Source: an uncultured Neisseria sp. (GTDB taxonomy: Bacteria; Pseudomonadota; Gammaproteobacteria; Burkholderiales; Neisseriaceae). From it: a stretch of 12,397 nucleotides of DNA. Where the stretch lies: the NCBI GenBank assembly GCA_947097615.1, contig CAMURX010000034.1, positions 1 through 12,397 on the forward strand, written 5' to 3'. Positions 1-5,382 of the stretch are shown here, piece after piece; within the stretch, counting starts at the first letter, position 1; every line of letters begins with the position of its first letter. The notes beneath the pieces were generated by a model that was not told where the DNA came from, searched no databases, and was given only the letters and a program-made list of their open reading frames with translations. The translations under genes were made by a program, and so were the position numbers.

Positions 1-3
1 CGT

Positions 4-492
4 CTAAGTTTCATCGTCCTGTCTTTTGTGTTTGAAATTGTCTATGACCAATAAGGCCGCCCCGATGCAGATAAAGCTGTCGGCCACATTGAAGGCGGGA
101 TAAGACCACGTTTCGCCGTAAAACAAGAGAAAGTCCACCACCTTGCCGTGGACGAAACGGTCGATCACATTGCCCAGCGCGCCGCCGACCACCATTGCCG
201 CGCCCCAGCTGCCCCAAGCGCCGAATTCGCTTTTTTTCACCGCGCGCACCAGCCACGCGCATACCACGGCCGCCAGCGCGACGAAAAAATATTTCTGCCA
301 GCCGCCCGCTGCCGCGAGAAAGCTGAACGCCGCGCCGGTGTTGTATACCAGCGTGAGGTCGAAAAAATGCGGGATGACGGGCAGGCGCTCGTAGTCGGCG
401 AATGTCGCCAGCACGGCGTATTTGGTGATTTGGTCGAGCACGATGGCCGCCGCAGAAAGCAGCCAGTAGCGCAGGGTGGATGGTGTTGCCAT
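4..492 (-). CDS. lspA: Lipoprotein signal peptidase (signal peptidase II)
   Basis: Inner-membrane aspartyl protease that removes the signal peptide from diacylglyceryl-modified prolipoproteins, acting after Lgt. The 162-residue product has the usual family length and four hydrophobic segments (about 9-30, 66-84, 95-111, 135-151). Family motifs are visible: GNVIDR at 107-112, VVDF at 118-121 and FNVADS at 134-139. By analogy with characterised LspA proteins the catalytic pair is Asp120 and Asp138. The TAG stop is at 4-6, so the gene is complete. The start has only a weak GGAA about 10 bases upstream. In many bacteria, including Neisseria as I recall, lspA follows ileS; here a 304-bp gap with a repeat element and then an unrelated membrane gene precede it, so it probably has its own promoter. 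Identification is confident. Confidence 0.96.
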   Translation of the reverse strand: MATPSTLRYWLLSAAAIVLDQITKYAVLATFADYERLPVIPHFFDLTLVYNTGAAFSFLAAAGGWQKYFFVALAAVVCAWLVRAVKKSEFGAWGSWGAAMVVGGALGNVIDRFVHGKVVDFLLFYGETWSYPAFNVADSFICIGAALLVIDNFKHKRQDDET

Positions 493-518
493 ATTTTCGA
501 TTCCGCGGCCGACTGTTT

Positions 519-530
519 TTCAGACGGCCT
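519..530 (-). repeat. DNA uptake sequence, AG dialect
   Basis: Exact reverse complement of AGGCCGTCTGAA, unpaired, in the leader of lspA. DUS are bound by the pilus component ComP during natural transformation in Neisseria. Confidence 0.9.
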
Positions 531-604
531 GTTGTAAACAAGGGCGGCATTTTACCCGATATGCGCGGCGCGGTTTCCGTTTTGTGTGCAGCGGCCGTTG
601 GGCA

Positions 605-770
605 CTAGGAGCTGTTGACAATCAGTCTTGCAGCGGTATTTTTGGTAAAAATCCGCGCCTGCCACGTCAAAAATGCGCGCAAGGTGTCCAACCTTGCTAC
701 GCTTTTTTCCTTGCATCCGCGAATTTTTCCTCAAAAACCGTCTCGCAAGCTGAATGTCAACAGCCCCTGG
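605..770. repeat. MITE-like element with terminal inverted repeats (about 166 bp)
   Basis: The two ends are near-perfect inverted repeats. The left end reads CTAGGAGCTGTTGACAATCA and the right end, read inward on the other strand, CCAGGGGCTGTTGACATTCA. They differ at three positions over 20 bases and stay similar for about 5 more (CTTGC) with a one-base indel. Internally there is a hairpin GCAAGGT-GTCCA-ACCTTGC (679-697), and AAAAATCCGCG (647-657) roughly mirrors CGCGAATTTTT near the right side. There is no transposase, and the ends do not match the Correia-element termini as I remember them. The dinucleotide CA lies on both sides (603-604, 771-772), compatible with but far from proving a target duplication. 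It most resembles a non-autonomous element. Confidence 0.72.
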
Positions 771-774
771 CATC

Positions 775-786
775 AGGCCGTCTGAA
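775..786 (+). repeat. DNA uptake sequence, AG dialect
   Basis: Exact AGGCCGTCTGAA, 10 bases downstream of the EamA stop codon and 4 bases beyond the MITE-like element. It has no close inverted partner, so it is unlikely to form a terminator alone. Confidence 0.9.
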
Positions 787-796
787 AAACGGGCGG

Positions 797-1228
797 TCAG
801 TCTTTGGCGAGAAACCAGATGCCGGAGAGGGTGAGGGCGGTGCCGAGGACTTTCTGCCAGGAAAAGGTTTCTTTGAAAACGAGCAGGCTGACGGGGACGA
901 GCAGGAGGGCGGCGGTGCCGTTGACGGCAACGCCCGACCATTGCGCCGAGCCGCCGCTGCGGTAGGCGAGGAGGAAGCCGAGTTCGATCATGACGGTGCC
1001 CAGCGACACCAGCCACACGCGCGGGTTGGCCAGCGCGGGGAGGAGGCCGTCTGAAAACCTCACCGTGCCGAAAAACGGGGCGGCGGCCAGCGAAAATGCC
1101 AGCGCGAAGCTGTAATAAAGCGCGAGCAGCAGCATGGGGTTGCCGCCGATGTGTAGGGATTTCTGGCCGATGTGGTAGCAGCAGTTGCCCAGTGCGGCAA
1201 GAAACAGAAAAAGATACAGCGGTTTCAT
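797..1228 (-). CDS. Half-size EamA/DMT-family membrane transporter
   Basis: Small integral membrane protein of 143 residues that looks like one EamA (drug/metabolite transporter) domain. Five hydrophobic segments can be seen at roughly 4-20, 30-52, 66-90, 94-118 and 123-140, with a short charged cytoplasmic-type tail (LAKD). The C-terminal half has the typical EamA look: a small-residue-rich helix, then the stretch VPVSLLVFKETFSWQKVLGTALTLSG in which PVSLLVFKE and the following GTAL helix resemble the family signature. Full DMT exporters have two such domains and about 300 residues; single-domain relatives presumably dimerise. Substrate is unknown. A DUS at 1044-1055 is read in frame as FSDGL near residue 60. 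No Shine-Dalgarno is obvious at the ATG. The neighbours give no functional hint. Confidence 0.75.
   Translation of the reverse strand: MKPLYLFLFLAALGNCCYHIGQKSLHIGGNPMLLLALYYSFALAFSLAAAPFFGTVRFSDGLLPALANPRVWLVSLGTVMIELGFLLAYRSGGSAQWSGVAVNGTAALLLVPVSLLVFKETFSWQKVLGTALTLSGIWFLAKD
1044..1055 (+). repeat. DNA uptake sequence inside the EamA gene
   Basis: Exact AGGCCGTCTGAA. On the coding (minus) strand it is translated as FSDGL in a loop between hydrophobic segments, a position that can tolerate the imposed peptide. Confidence 0.9.
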
Positions 1229-1278
1229 AGCGAATGGCGGTAGGAAGATACGAGCGGAACGTTTGGCGGAGTGCCGCG

Positions 1279-1288
1279 TTCAGACGGC
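1279..1288 (-). repeat. DUS core without the AG prefix
   Basis: The 10-base core (reverse complement of GCCGTCTGAA) is exact, but the two preceding bases on that strand are AA rather than AG. It lies between the secreted-protein gene stop and the EamA start. Confidence 0.8.
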
Positions 1289-1298
1289 TTTTCGGTGT

Positions 1299-1751
1299 TT
1301 AAAATCTTTTTTCAAAGCGGCCGTTTTCCATTTCCGGAATCAGCCGGTTGATTTCTTCTATGCGTGCCTGCGTGCAAAAGCCGTTGATTCCCTTAGATTG
1401 CAAGGCGTGAAACTCAAAGCCGTTCATGCGGTGTGCAAACACGTCATAACCGTATTCTGCTATGAGTTTTTCGGTCAGTTTGCCGGTGTCGGCAGGAATG
1501 TTGCAGGTAAGTGCCGCGCCGATTCTCGACCATGCAAATTGCAGATTGCTGTTCCAACCCATGGCATCGATGCCTGTAAAACCCTTGTCGTAATGGTATC
1601 GGTAGGCTTCGGGCGCAATGCGGTAGGCAGTCATGCCGCCATGACCGGAATATGAGCCGTAGTTGTCCTTATCAGGGCCGGCGGCAGCTTGGGCGGCGGG
1701 CAGTGCGGCGGCCAGCAAGAATGCGGCTGCGGTTTGTAGGATTTTTGTCAT
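1299..1751 (-). CDS. Small secreted protein of unknown function
   Basis: I do not recognise a family. I chose the ATG at 1751 because GGAG lies 8 bases upstream and the reading then begins with a clean signal peptide (MTKILQTAAAFLLAAALPAA, likely cut near residue 22-24, AQA-AAG); an in-frame ATG at 1820 would add 23 residues that hide it. The product is 150 residues, about 127 after cleavage. The mature start is rich in Gly and Tyr (DKDNYGSYSGHGG), and two cysteines (83 and 126) could form one disulphide in the periplasm. The C-terminal part (129-150) is charged and probably helical. TATAGT (minus strand, 1800-1805) is a possible -10. A DUS pair between it and recJ suggests separate transcription. 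The coding call is firm, function open. Confidence 0.75.
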   Translation of the reverse strand: MTKILQTAAAFLLAAALPAAQAAAGPDKDNYGSYSGHGGMTAYRIAPEAYRYHYDKGFTGIDAMGWNSNLQFAWSRIGAALTCNIPADTGKLTEKLIAEYGYDVFAHRMNGFEFHALQSKGINGFCTQARIEEINRLIPEMENGRFEKRF

Positions 1752-1777
1752 GGTTTGTAACTCCGTTTGAGTGTTGT

Positions 1778-1836
1778 GCCGTCTGAAAACCGGCAGAAAA
1801 CTATATTTTTTGAATGACAACGGTTTCAGACGGCCT
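1778..1836. terminator. DUS inverted pair, probable recJ terminator
   Basis: A forward DUS core at 1778-1787 (prefix GT) and a reverse AG-DUS at 1825-1836 can pair. The stem extends through AAACCG/CGGTTT with one bulged A. The loop of about 35 bases is much longer than in other DUS pairs here, so termination may be weak. The last base of the DUS is also the first base of the recJ stop (1836-1838). The loop holds the possible promoter of the downstream secreted-protein gene. Confidence 0.55.
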
Positions 1837-3536
1837 TACGCCGCTTCCCAATAGTCGATATAAAGCTGCAATTCGAGATTGTTGCGCCATTCGTTGGCAA
1901 CGGGGCGGTACACGGTGCGCACGTATTCGGGGATGTCTTCGCTGCACCGCCAGAACATGGCTTCAAATTCCCGGCCGTCTTTTTGCAGCCAGGCTTTTTT
2001 GTGTTTGCCCTCTGCGCCTAAGTTTTGCTGGCGCACGACGCGGAAGCAGTCGGTGAAGCTGGGCGGGGCGAAGCCTTGTCCCCACACTTGGCGGGCGAGG
2101 TTTTGCGCCTGCTCGAGCGTGATGTCGCCTGCGGCGAGGCTGCCGTCGGTGATGAAGGTTTGCGACAAGTCTTCTTCGCGCACCATTTCGCGCACGGCCT
2201 CTTCAAAGGCCGTCTGAAAGGCGGGGATGTTGCGCTCGAGTATGCTCAAACCGGCCGCCATCGCGTGGCCGCCGAATTTCAAAATCAAGTCGGGGTGGCG
2301 TTTGGACACCAAATCAAGTGCGTCGCGCAGGTGCAGGTTGGGAATGGAGCGGCCGGAGCCGCGCACTTCGCCGTTGTCGGCGGGGGCGAACACGATGGCG
2401 GGGCGGTAAAAACGGTCTTTCAGGCGGCTGGCAACGATGCCGACCACGCCCTGATGGAAGTCGTCACGGTAGGCCACGAGGGTGGTTTGCCCATCGGGCA
2501 GGGTGTCGGGAAAGGCGTTGAGCGCGTCTTGCAGCATGGATTGTTCGATTTCGCGGCGTTCGATGTTCAAATCGTTAAGCTGCGCGGCGAGGGTTTGCGC
2601 TTCATCATCGCTTTGTGCAAGCAGACAGGCGATGCCCAGCGACATATCGTTGAGCCGTCCGGCGGCGTTGATGCGCGGCCCGAGCGCAAAGCCCATGTCG
2701 AAGGGCTGGGCTTTTTTCCAGTCGCGCCGTGCTACGTCAAACAGGGCGCGGATGCCGGGGCGCATTTTGCCCGAACGCATCCGTTTCAAACCCTGCGAAA
2801 CGAGAATGCGGTTGTTGTGATCGAGCGATACTACGTCGGCCACCGTGCCCAGTGCCACCAAATCGAGCAAATCGGCCAGATTCGGCTCTTTGAGGCCGTC
2901 TGAAAAATATCCGCGCCGCCGCAATTCGGCACGCAATGCCATTAATACATAGAAAATCACGCCCACGCCCGCCAGGCTTTTGCTGGCAAAGCCGCAGCCG
3001 CGCTGGTTGGGGTTCACAATAATGCAGTTTGGCACTTCGTCGGCCGGCAGGTGGTGGTCGGTAACGATAACGTCTATCCCCAAAGCCTGCGCCCGTGCCA
3101 CGCCTGCGATGCTGGCGATGCCGTTGTCCACCGTTACCAACAGGTTTACGCCCTGCGCGGCGGCGATGTCGGCCAGCTCGGGCGTGAGGCCGTAGCCGTG
3201 TTCAAAGCGGTTGGGCACGAGAAAATCCACCGCTGCGCCCATCGCGCCCAAGCCCGCCATGCCGACGGAGCAGGCGGTTGCGCCGTCGGCATCGTAGTCG
3301 GCGACAATCAGGATTTTTTCTTGGTTTTCCACCGCATCGGCCAAACGCGCGGCGGCTTCTTCGCAATGGGTGAGCGTTTGGTAGGGCAACAGCGCGGCGA
3401 GTTTGTCGTCAAGCTCAGCAGGCGACACCACGCCGCGCGAGGCGCACAGGCGGGCGGTAAGCGGGTCGGCACCCGATTGGATAAGGGTTTGGCAGACGGT
3501 TTGGTCAACGGGGCGGGTTTGGATGTGTACGGGCAT
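1836..3536 (-). CDS. recJ: Single-stranded-DNA-specific exonuclease RecJ
   Basis: 5'-to-3' single-strand DNA exonuclease of the DHH/DHHA1 family, acting in RecF-pathway recombination, mismatch repair and base excision repair in the cytoplasm. At 566 residues it has normal length. Motifs in order: VADYDADGATA at 78-88 (metal-binding Asp cluster), TVDNGI at 135-140, TDHH at 159-162 (DHH signature), GPRINAAGRLND at 286-297, and GGHAMAAGL at 422-430 (DHHA1 domain), followed by the C-terminal OB-like region. Two DUS lie inside the gene (2207-2218 and 2893-2904); the second is read as FSDGL in a loop near 211-215. The start ATG has no Shine-Dalgarno, but a minus-strand TATAAT at 3573-3578 supports a nearby promoter. 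Complete and apparently intact. Confidence 0.97.
   Translation of the reverse strand: MPVHIQTRPVDQTVCQTLIQSGADPLTARLCASRGVVSPAELDDKLAALLPYQTLTHCEEAAARLADAVENQEKILIVADYDADGATACSVGMAGLGAMGAAVDFLVPNRFEHGYGLTPELADIAAAQGVNLLVTVDNGIASIAGVARAQALGIDVIVTDHHLPADEVPNCIIVNPNQRGCGFASKSLAGVGVIFYVLMALRAELRRRGYFSDGLKEPNLADLLDLVALGTVADVVSLDHNNRILVSQGLKRMRSGKMRPGIRALFDVARRDWKKAQPFDMGFALGPRINAAGRLNDMSLGIACLLAQSDDEAQTLAAQLNDLNIERREIEQSMLQDALNAFPDTLPDGQTTLVAYRDDFHQGVVGIVASRLKDRFYRPAIVFAPADNGEVRGSGRSIPNLHLRDALDLVSKRHPDLILKFGGHAMAAGLSILERNIPAFQTAFEEAVREMVREEDLSQTFITDGSLAAGDITLEQAQNLARQVWGQGFAPPSFTDCFRVVRQQNLGAEGKHKKAWLQKDGREFEAMFWRCSEDIPEYVRTVYRPVANEWRNNLELQLYIDYWEAA
2207..2218 (+). repeat. DNA uptake sequence inside recJ
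   Basis: Exact AGGCCGTCTGAA; on the recJ strand it is read as part of FQTAF, in a different frame from the other intragenic DUS of recJ. Confidence 0.9.
2893..2904 (+). repeat. DNA uptake sequence inside recJ
   Basis: Exact AGGCCGTCTGAA; read on the recJ strand as FSDGL, the same peptide as the DUS in the EamA gene. Confidence 0.9.
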
Positions 3537-3572
3537 AAAAAAGGGGCAAAAACAAAGGGGCGAAAGGCGGCG

Positions 3573-3594
3573 ATTATAGCTTTTCAGACGGCCT
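3573..3594 (-). promoter_or_regulatory. Candidate recJ -10 box with adjacent DUS
   Basis: The minus strand has a perfect TATAAT at 3573-3578, 37 bases before the recJ ATG. A single AG-DUS (3583-3594) occupies most of the spacer, and no good -35 hexamer is seen beyond it. The promoter call rests on the -10 box alone. Confidence 0.5.
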
Positions 3595-3624
3595 CACGCA
3601 CATCCGCCGCCGCTATACCGTAAC

Positions 3625-3665
3625 CGTTACACTATAATAATCCGTTATAAAACATTGTTTTAAAC
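3625..3665. promoter_or_regulatory. Candidate metalloregulator (Zur/Fur-type) operator region
   Basis: Two palindromic signals lie just upstream of the promoter of the His-rich gene. CGTTACACTATAATA (3625-3639) matches 12 of 15 positions of the meningococcal Zur box as I recall it (TGTTATDNHATAACA). TAAAACA-T-TGTTTTA (3648-3662) is a perfect inverted repeat with the 7-1-7 spacing typical of Fur-family sites; its arms extend to GTT/AAC with one extra base. It ends 3 bases before the proposed -35, where a bound repressor would block RNA polymerase. The Zur assignment is inference. Confidence 0.4.
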
Positions 3666-3693
3666 TTGCATTGCCGACAAATGGGGCTATAAT
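3666..3693 (+). promoter_or_regulatory. Promoter of the His-rich protein gene
   Basis: Perfect TATAAT at 3688-3693 with a partial -35 (TTGCAT, 3666-3671) at 16-base spacing. Transcription would begin near 3700, giving a short leader of about 30 bases that contains the AAAGGAAA ribosome binding site. Confidence 0.65.
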
Positions 3694-3730
3694 GCCGCAC
3701 CTTCTTAACACCAACCGAAAAGGAAACGCC

Positions 3731-4069
3731 ATGAGCAACTGTCAAACCCACGAAAACCACAACCATGTCCACGGCGCGGGCTGCGGCCACACCGCCATCC
3801 GTCACAACGGCCACGTCGACTACCTGCACGACGGCCACCTGCACCACGAACACAACGGCCACTACGACGAGCACGTCCTCGAAGTGAACGACACCAACGC
3901 CGACGGCTGCCACCCCGTCACCACCTGCGGCAGCCACGTCCACGGCGCAGGCTGCGGCCACGAAGCCGTGCCGCACGGCGACCATGTGGATTACATCGTC
4001 AACGGCCGCCTGCACCATCAGCACGGCGACCACTGCGACGACCACGGGCCGGTGGAAATCGTCGGCTGA
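3731..4069 (+). CDS. Small His/Cys-rich protein with two tandem 37-residue repeats, probable zinc binder
   Basis: The product is 112 residues with 25 His and 6 Cys and no Lys. I chose the ATG at 3731 because AAAGGAAA lies 5 bases upstream; an earlier in-frame ATG overlaps the promoter. Residues 12-48 and 69-105 are tandem repeats of equal length, identical at 23 of 37 positions, each starting HVHGAGCGH and carrying HVDY and LHHxH. Nearly all repeat His are conserved. No signal peptide or membrane segment is visible, so a cytoplasmic location is likely. Similar short proteins in Neisseria and other proteobacteria are, from memory, labelled 'zinc transporter permease', which cannot be right for a soluble protein this small. 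A metal store, buffer or chaperone fits better, especially with the Zur-like site upstream. A strong DUS terminator follows. Confidence 0.88.
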   Translation: MSNCQTHENHNHVHGAGCGHTAIRHNGHVDYLHDGHLHHEHNGHYDEHVLEVNDTNADGCHPVTTCGSHVHGAGCGHEAVPHGDHVDYIVNGRLHHQHGDHCDDHGPVEIVG

Positions 4070-4083
4070 TTCGGTTTGTTGGC

Positions 4084-4128
4084 AAGAGGCCGTCTGAAAC
4101 CTGTTTTTGCGGTTTCAGACGGCCTCTT
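4084..4128. terminator. DUS-pair terminator after the His-rich gene
   Basis: Perfect 18-base inverted repeat (AAGAGGCCGTCTGAAACC, 4084-4101, with 4111-4128) and a 9-base loop, the strongest stem in the window. It starts 14 bases after the stop codon. Both arms contain a full AG-DUS; a short T-containing tail follows. Confidence 0.85.
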
Positions 4129-4232
4129 TAACGATTGCGCGTAGGGCGTGTCGTCCAGCAATGTACGCGGTTTGCCGACGACGGCGCGCGCTTATCGGCA
4201 AACGGCAAAACCTGTTGCCGCATCAAAGGCAG

Positions 4233-4265
4233 AAAGGCCGTCTGAACGCTTTTCAGACGGCCTTT
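4233..4265. terminator. Second DUS-pair hairpin, upstream of the carbonic anhydrase gene
   Basis: 14-base perfect arms (AAAGGCCGTCTGAA) with a 5-base loop, followed by TTTT. It lies about 105 bp after another DUS terminator and directly before the TACAAT box of the next gene. No gene is seen between the two hairpins, so it is either a backup terminator or the end of a short unrecognised transcript. Confidence 0.65.
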
Positions 4266-4268
4266 TGC

Positions 4269-4274
4269 TACAAT
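4269..4274 (+). promoter_or_regulatory. Candidate -10 box of the carbonic anhydrase gene
   Basis: TACAAT sits 35 bases before the ATG and directly after the DUS hairpin, so any -35 would fall inside the hairpin. The assignment is tentative. Confidence 0.4.
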
Positions 4275-4309
4275 GGCCGCCCCGCAACGCTTTTAAACAG
4301 GAAACCGAA

Positions 4310-4846
4310 ATGGACAACATCCGCCCCTTCCGCAACCAACTGCCGCAGCTTGGCGCCGACGTTTACATCGACCCCGCCGCCGCCGTTATCGGCCGCGTGG
4401 AATTGGGTGACGGCGTGTCGGTGTGGCCGTTTGCCGTGCTGCGCGGCGACGTGAACTTTATCCGCGTCGGCGCGCGCAGCAATATTCAGGACGGCAGCGT
4501 GCTGCACGTTTCGGGCGCGTCTGCCGCCAAACCCGGCGGCTCGCCGCTGGTGTTGGGAGAAGACGTGACCGTCGGCCACCGCGCCGTGCTGCACGGCTGC
4601 ACCGTCGGCAACCGCGTGCTGATCGGCATGGGCGCAATCGTGCTGGACGACGCGGTGATCGAAGACGAGGTGATACTCGGCGCGGGCAGCCTCGTGCCGC
4701 CGCGCAAACGCCTCGACAGCGGTTTCCTCTACACCGGTTCGCCCGCCCAAGCCGCGCGGCCGCTCACCGATGCGGAACGGACGTTTTTGCAGCGCTCGGC
4801 GCAAACCTATCTAGAAACGGCGCGGGCGTATCGGGAAGGCGTGTAA
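4310..4846 (+). CDS. yrdA: Gamma-class carbonic anhydrase family protein (YrdA-like)
   Basis: Left-handed beta-helix (hexapeptide-repeat) protein of 178 residues, the usual size for the YrdA/CaiE/PaaY group. Members form trimers with a metal at subunit interfaces; some are carbonic anhydrases, others lack demonstrated activity. The three metal-binding histidines fit His66 (DGSVLHVS), His90 and His95 (VGHRAVLHGCTVG). Hexapeptide turns run from about 20 to 135. The C-terminal segment GAGSLVPPRKRLDSGFLYTGSPAQAARPL at 134-162 (key features: SLVP, KRL, GSPA) and its terminal helices closely resemble E. coli YrdA. Start chosen at 4310 because AGGAAA lies 6 bases upstream and matches the family N-terminus; an ATG at 4148 would translate through the DUS hairpin. 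Exact substrate is uncertain. Confidence 0.92.
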   Translation: MDNIRPFRNQLPQLGADVYIDPAAAVIGRVELGDGVSVWPFAVLRGDVNFIRVGARSNIQDGSVLHVSGASAAKPGGSPLVLGEDVTVGHRAVLHGCTVGNRVLIGMGAIVLDDAVIEDEVILGAGSLVPPRKRLDSGFLYTGSPAQAARPLTDAERTFLQRSAQTYLETARAYREGV

Positions 4847-4862
4847 CAAGCGTCATAACAGT

Positions 4863-4898
4863 TGAGGCCGTCTGAAAACGGGGTTTCAGACGGCCTCA
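4863..4898. terminator. Bidirectional DUS-pair terminator between convergent genes
   Basis: 15-base perfect arms (TGAGGCCGTCTGAAA) with a 6-base loop lie 16 bases after the carbonic anhydrase stop and 25 bases beyond the end of the convergent secreted-protein gene, so one stem can serve both. Confidence 0.85.
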
Positions 4899-4923
4899 GT
4901 GTGTGCGGAGCGGCATTCGGGCG

Positions 4924-5304
4924 TCAGTTTTCCGCCGCACATTTTTGCAGGGCTTGGGTGTAGGATGCTTTGTTGCGCCGCATTTTGTCTGCCGTGCCGA
5001 TATTTTTGTTTGCCGTTTGGTCGAATGATTTCATTTCTTTGAATTTTCGGGTGAGGTGGCCGGAATCGCGCAGGCGGCGGTAGAGTTCTTGCCCCGCGCC
5101 GGGGAATTTCTGTGCGACGGTATTTTCGGCGCGGCGCATGGCCTGTTGTTCGGTTTGACCGTTGATGGCGGCGTCGTTGATGACGTAGAACAGTTCGGCG
5201 CCGAGGCGGCAGGCGTAGCGGTTGGCGTTTTCTTCCGCGCCTGCGGCGGGCAGGGCGGCCAATGTGAGTGCGGCCAGGGCGGTTGTCAGGACGGTTTTTT
5301 TCAT
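4924..5304 (-). CDS. Small secreted protein of unknown function
   Basis: I do not recognise a family. The 126-residue product begins with a typical signal peptide (MKKTVLTTALAALTLAALPA, likely cut after AGA at about residue 23), leaving a mature protein of about 103 residues that looks mostly helical and is basic in its second half (86-115). It has two cysteines, Cys32 just after the cleavage site and Cys122 near the end, so a single disulphide could tie the two termini in the periplasm. The ribosome binding site is weak. It lies downstream of rsfS on the same strand, separated by a DUS hairpin, with no obvious promoter in the 78-bp gap. It shares the two-cysteine secreted layout with the gene at 1299-1751, but I see no sequence similarity. 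Confidence 0.78.
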   Translation of the reverse strand: MKKTVLTTALAALTLAALPAAGAEENANRYACRLGAELFYVINDAAINGQTEQQAMRRAENTVAQKFPGAGQELYRRLRDSGHLTRKFKEMKSFDQTANKNIGTADKMRRNKASYTQALQKCAAEN

Positions 5305-5324
5305 GGGGTGCTTTCTTTGGCTTT

Positions 5325-5362
5325 GAGGCCGTCTGAAACCTTTTGGGGTTTCAGACGGCCTC
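5325..5362. terminator. DUS-pair terminator downstream of rsfS
   Basis: 16-base perfect arms (GAGGCCGTCTGAAACC) and a 6-base loop fill most of the gap between rsfS and the next co-directional gene. It should end rsfS transcription, but the absence of a visible promoter beyond it raises the possibility of partial read-through. Confidence 0.8.
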
Positions 5363-5382
5363 TGCGTTTGGCGGCAGGCGGG

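Larger units (their letters stand above)
493..796. other. 304-bp intergenic region between the EamA gene and lspA
   Basis: No credible gene. It holds, from lspA outward, a single DUS (519-530, reverse), a TAAAAT hexamer on the minus strand at 549-554 that could be the lspA -10 box (no convincing -35), a MITE-like repeat (605-770) and a forward DUS (775-786) just after the EamA stop. The two DUS are in opposite orientation but about 245 bp apart with the repeat between them. The open frames crossing this stretch are not supported by ribosome binding sites or family resemblance. Confidence 0.7.

Noticed and set aside
605..770. Correia repeat enclosed element (known Neisseria MITE)
   Set aside because: Size is comparable, but the termini (GCTGTTGACA core) do not match the Correia ends as I remember them (TATAGTGGATTAA type).
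552..1016. 154-codon minus-strand frame crossing the MITE-like element and part of the EamA gene
   Set aside because: It joins unrelated sequence (EamA out of frame, repeat, intergenic) and has no start signals.
2025..2903. 292-codon plus-strand open frame opposite recJ
   Set aside because: Shadow of recJ; the minus strand carries all RecJ motifs over the same stretch.
3632..4045. Val/Ala-rich minus-strand frame opposite the His-rich gene
   Set aside because: Its low complexity is simply the complement of His/Gly/Asp codons; the plus strand has promoter, ribosome site and terminator.
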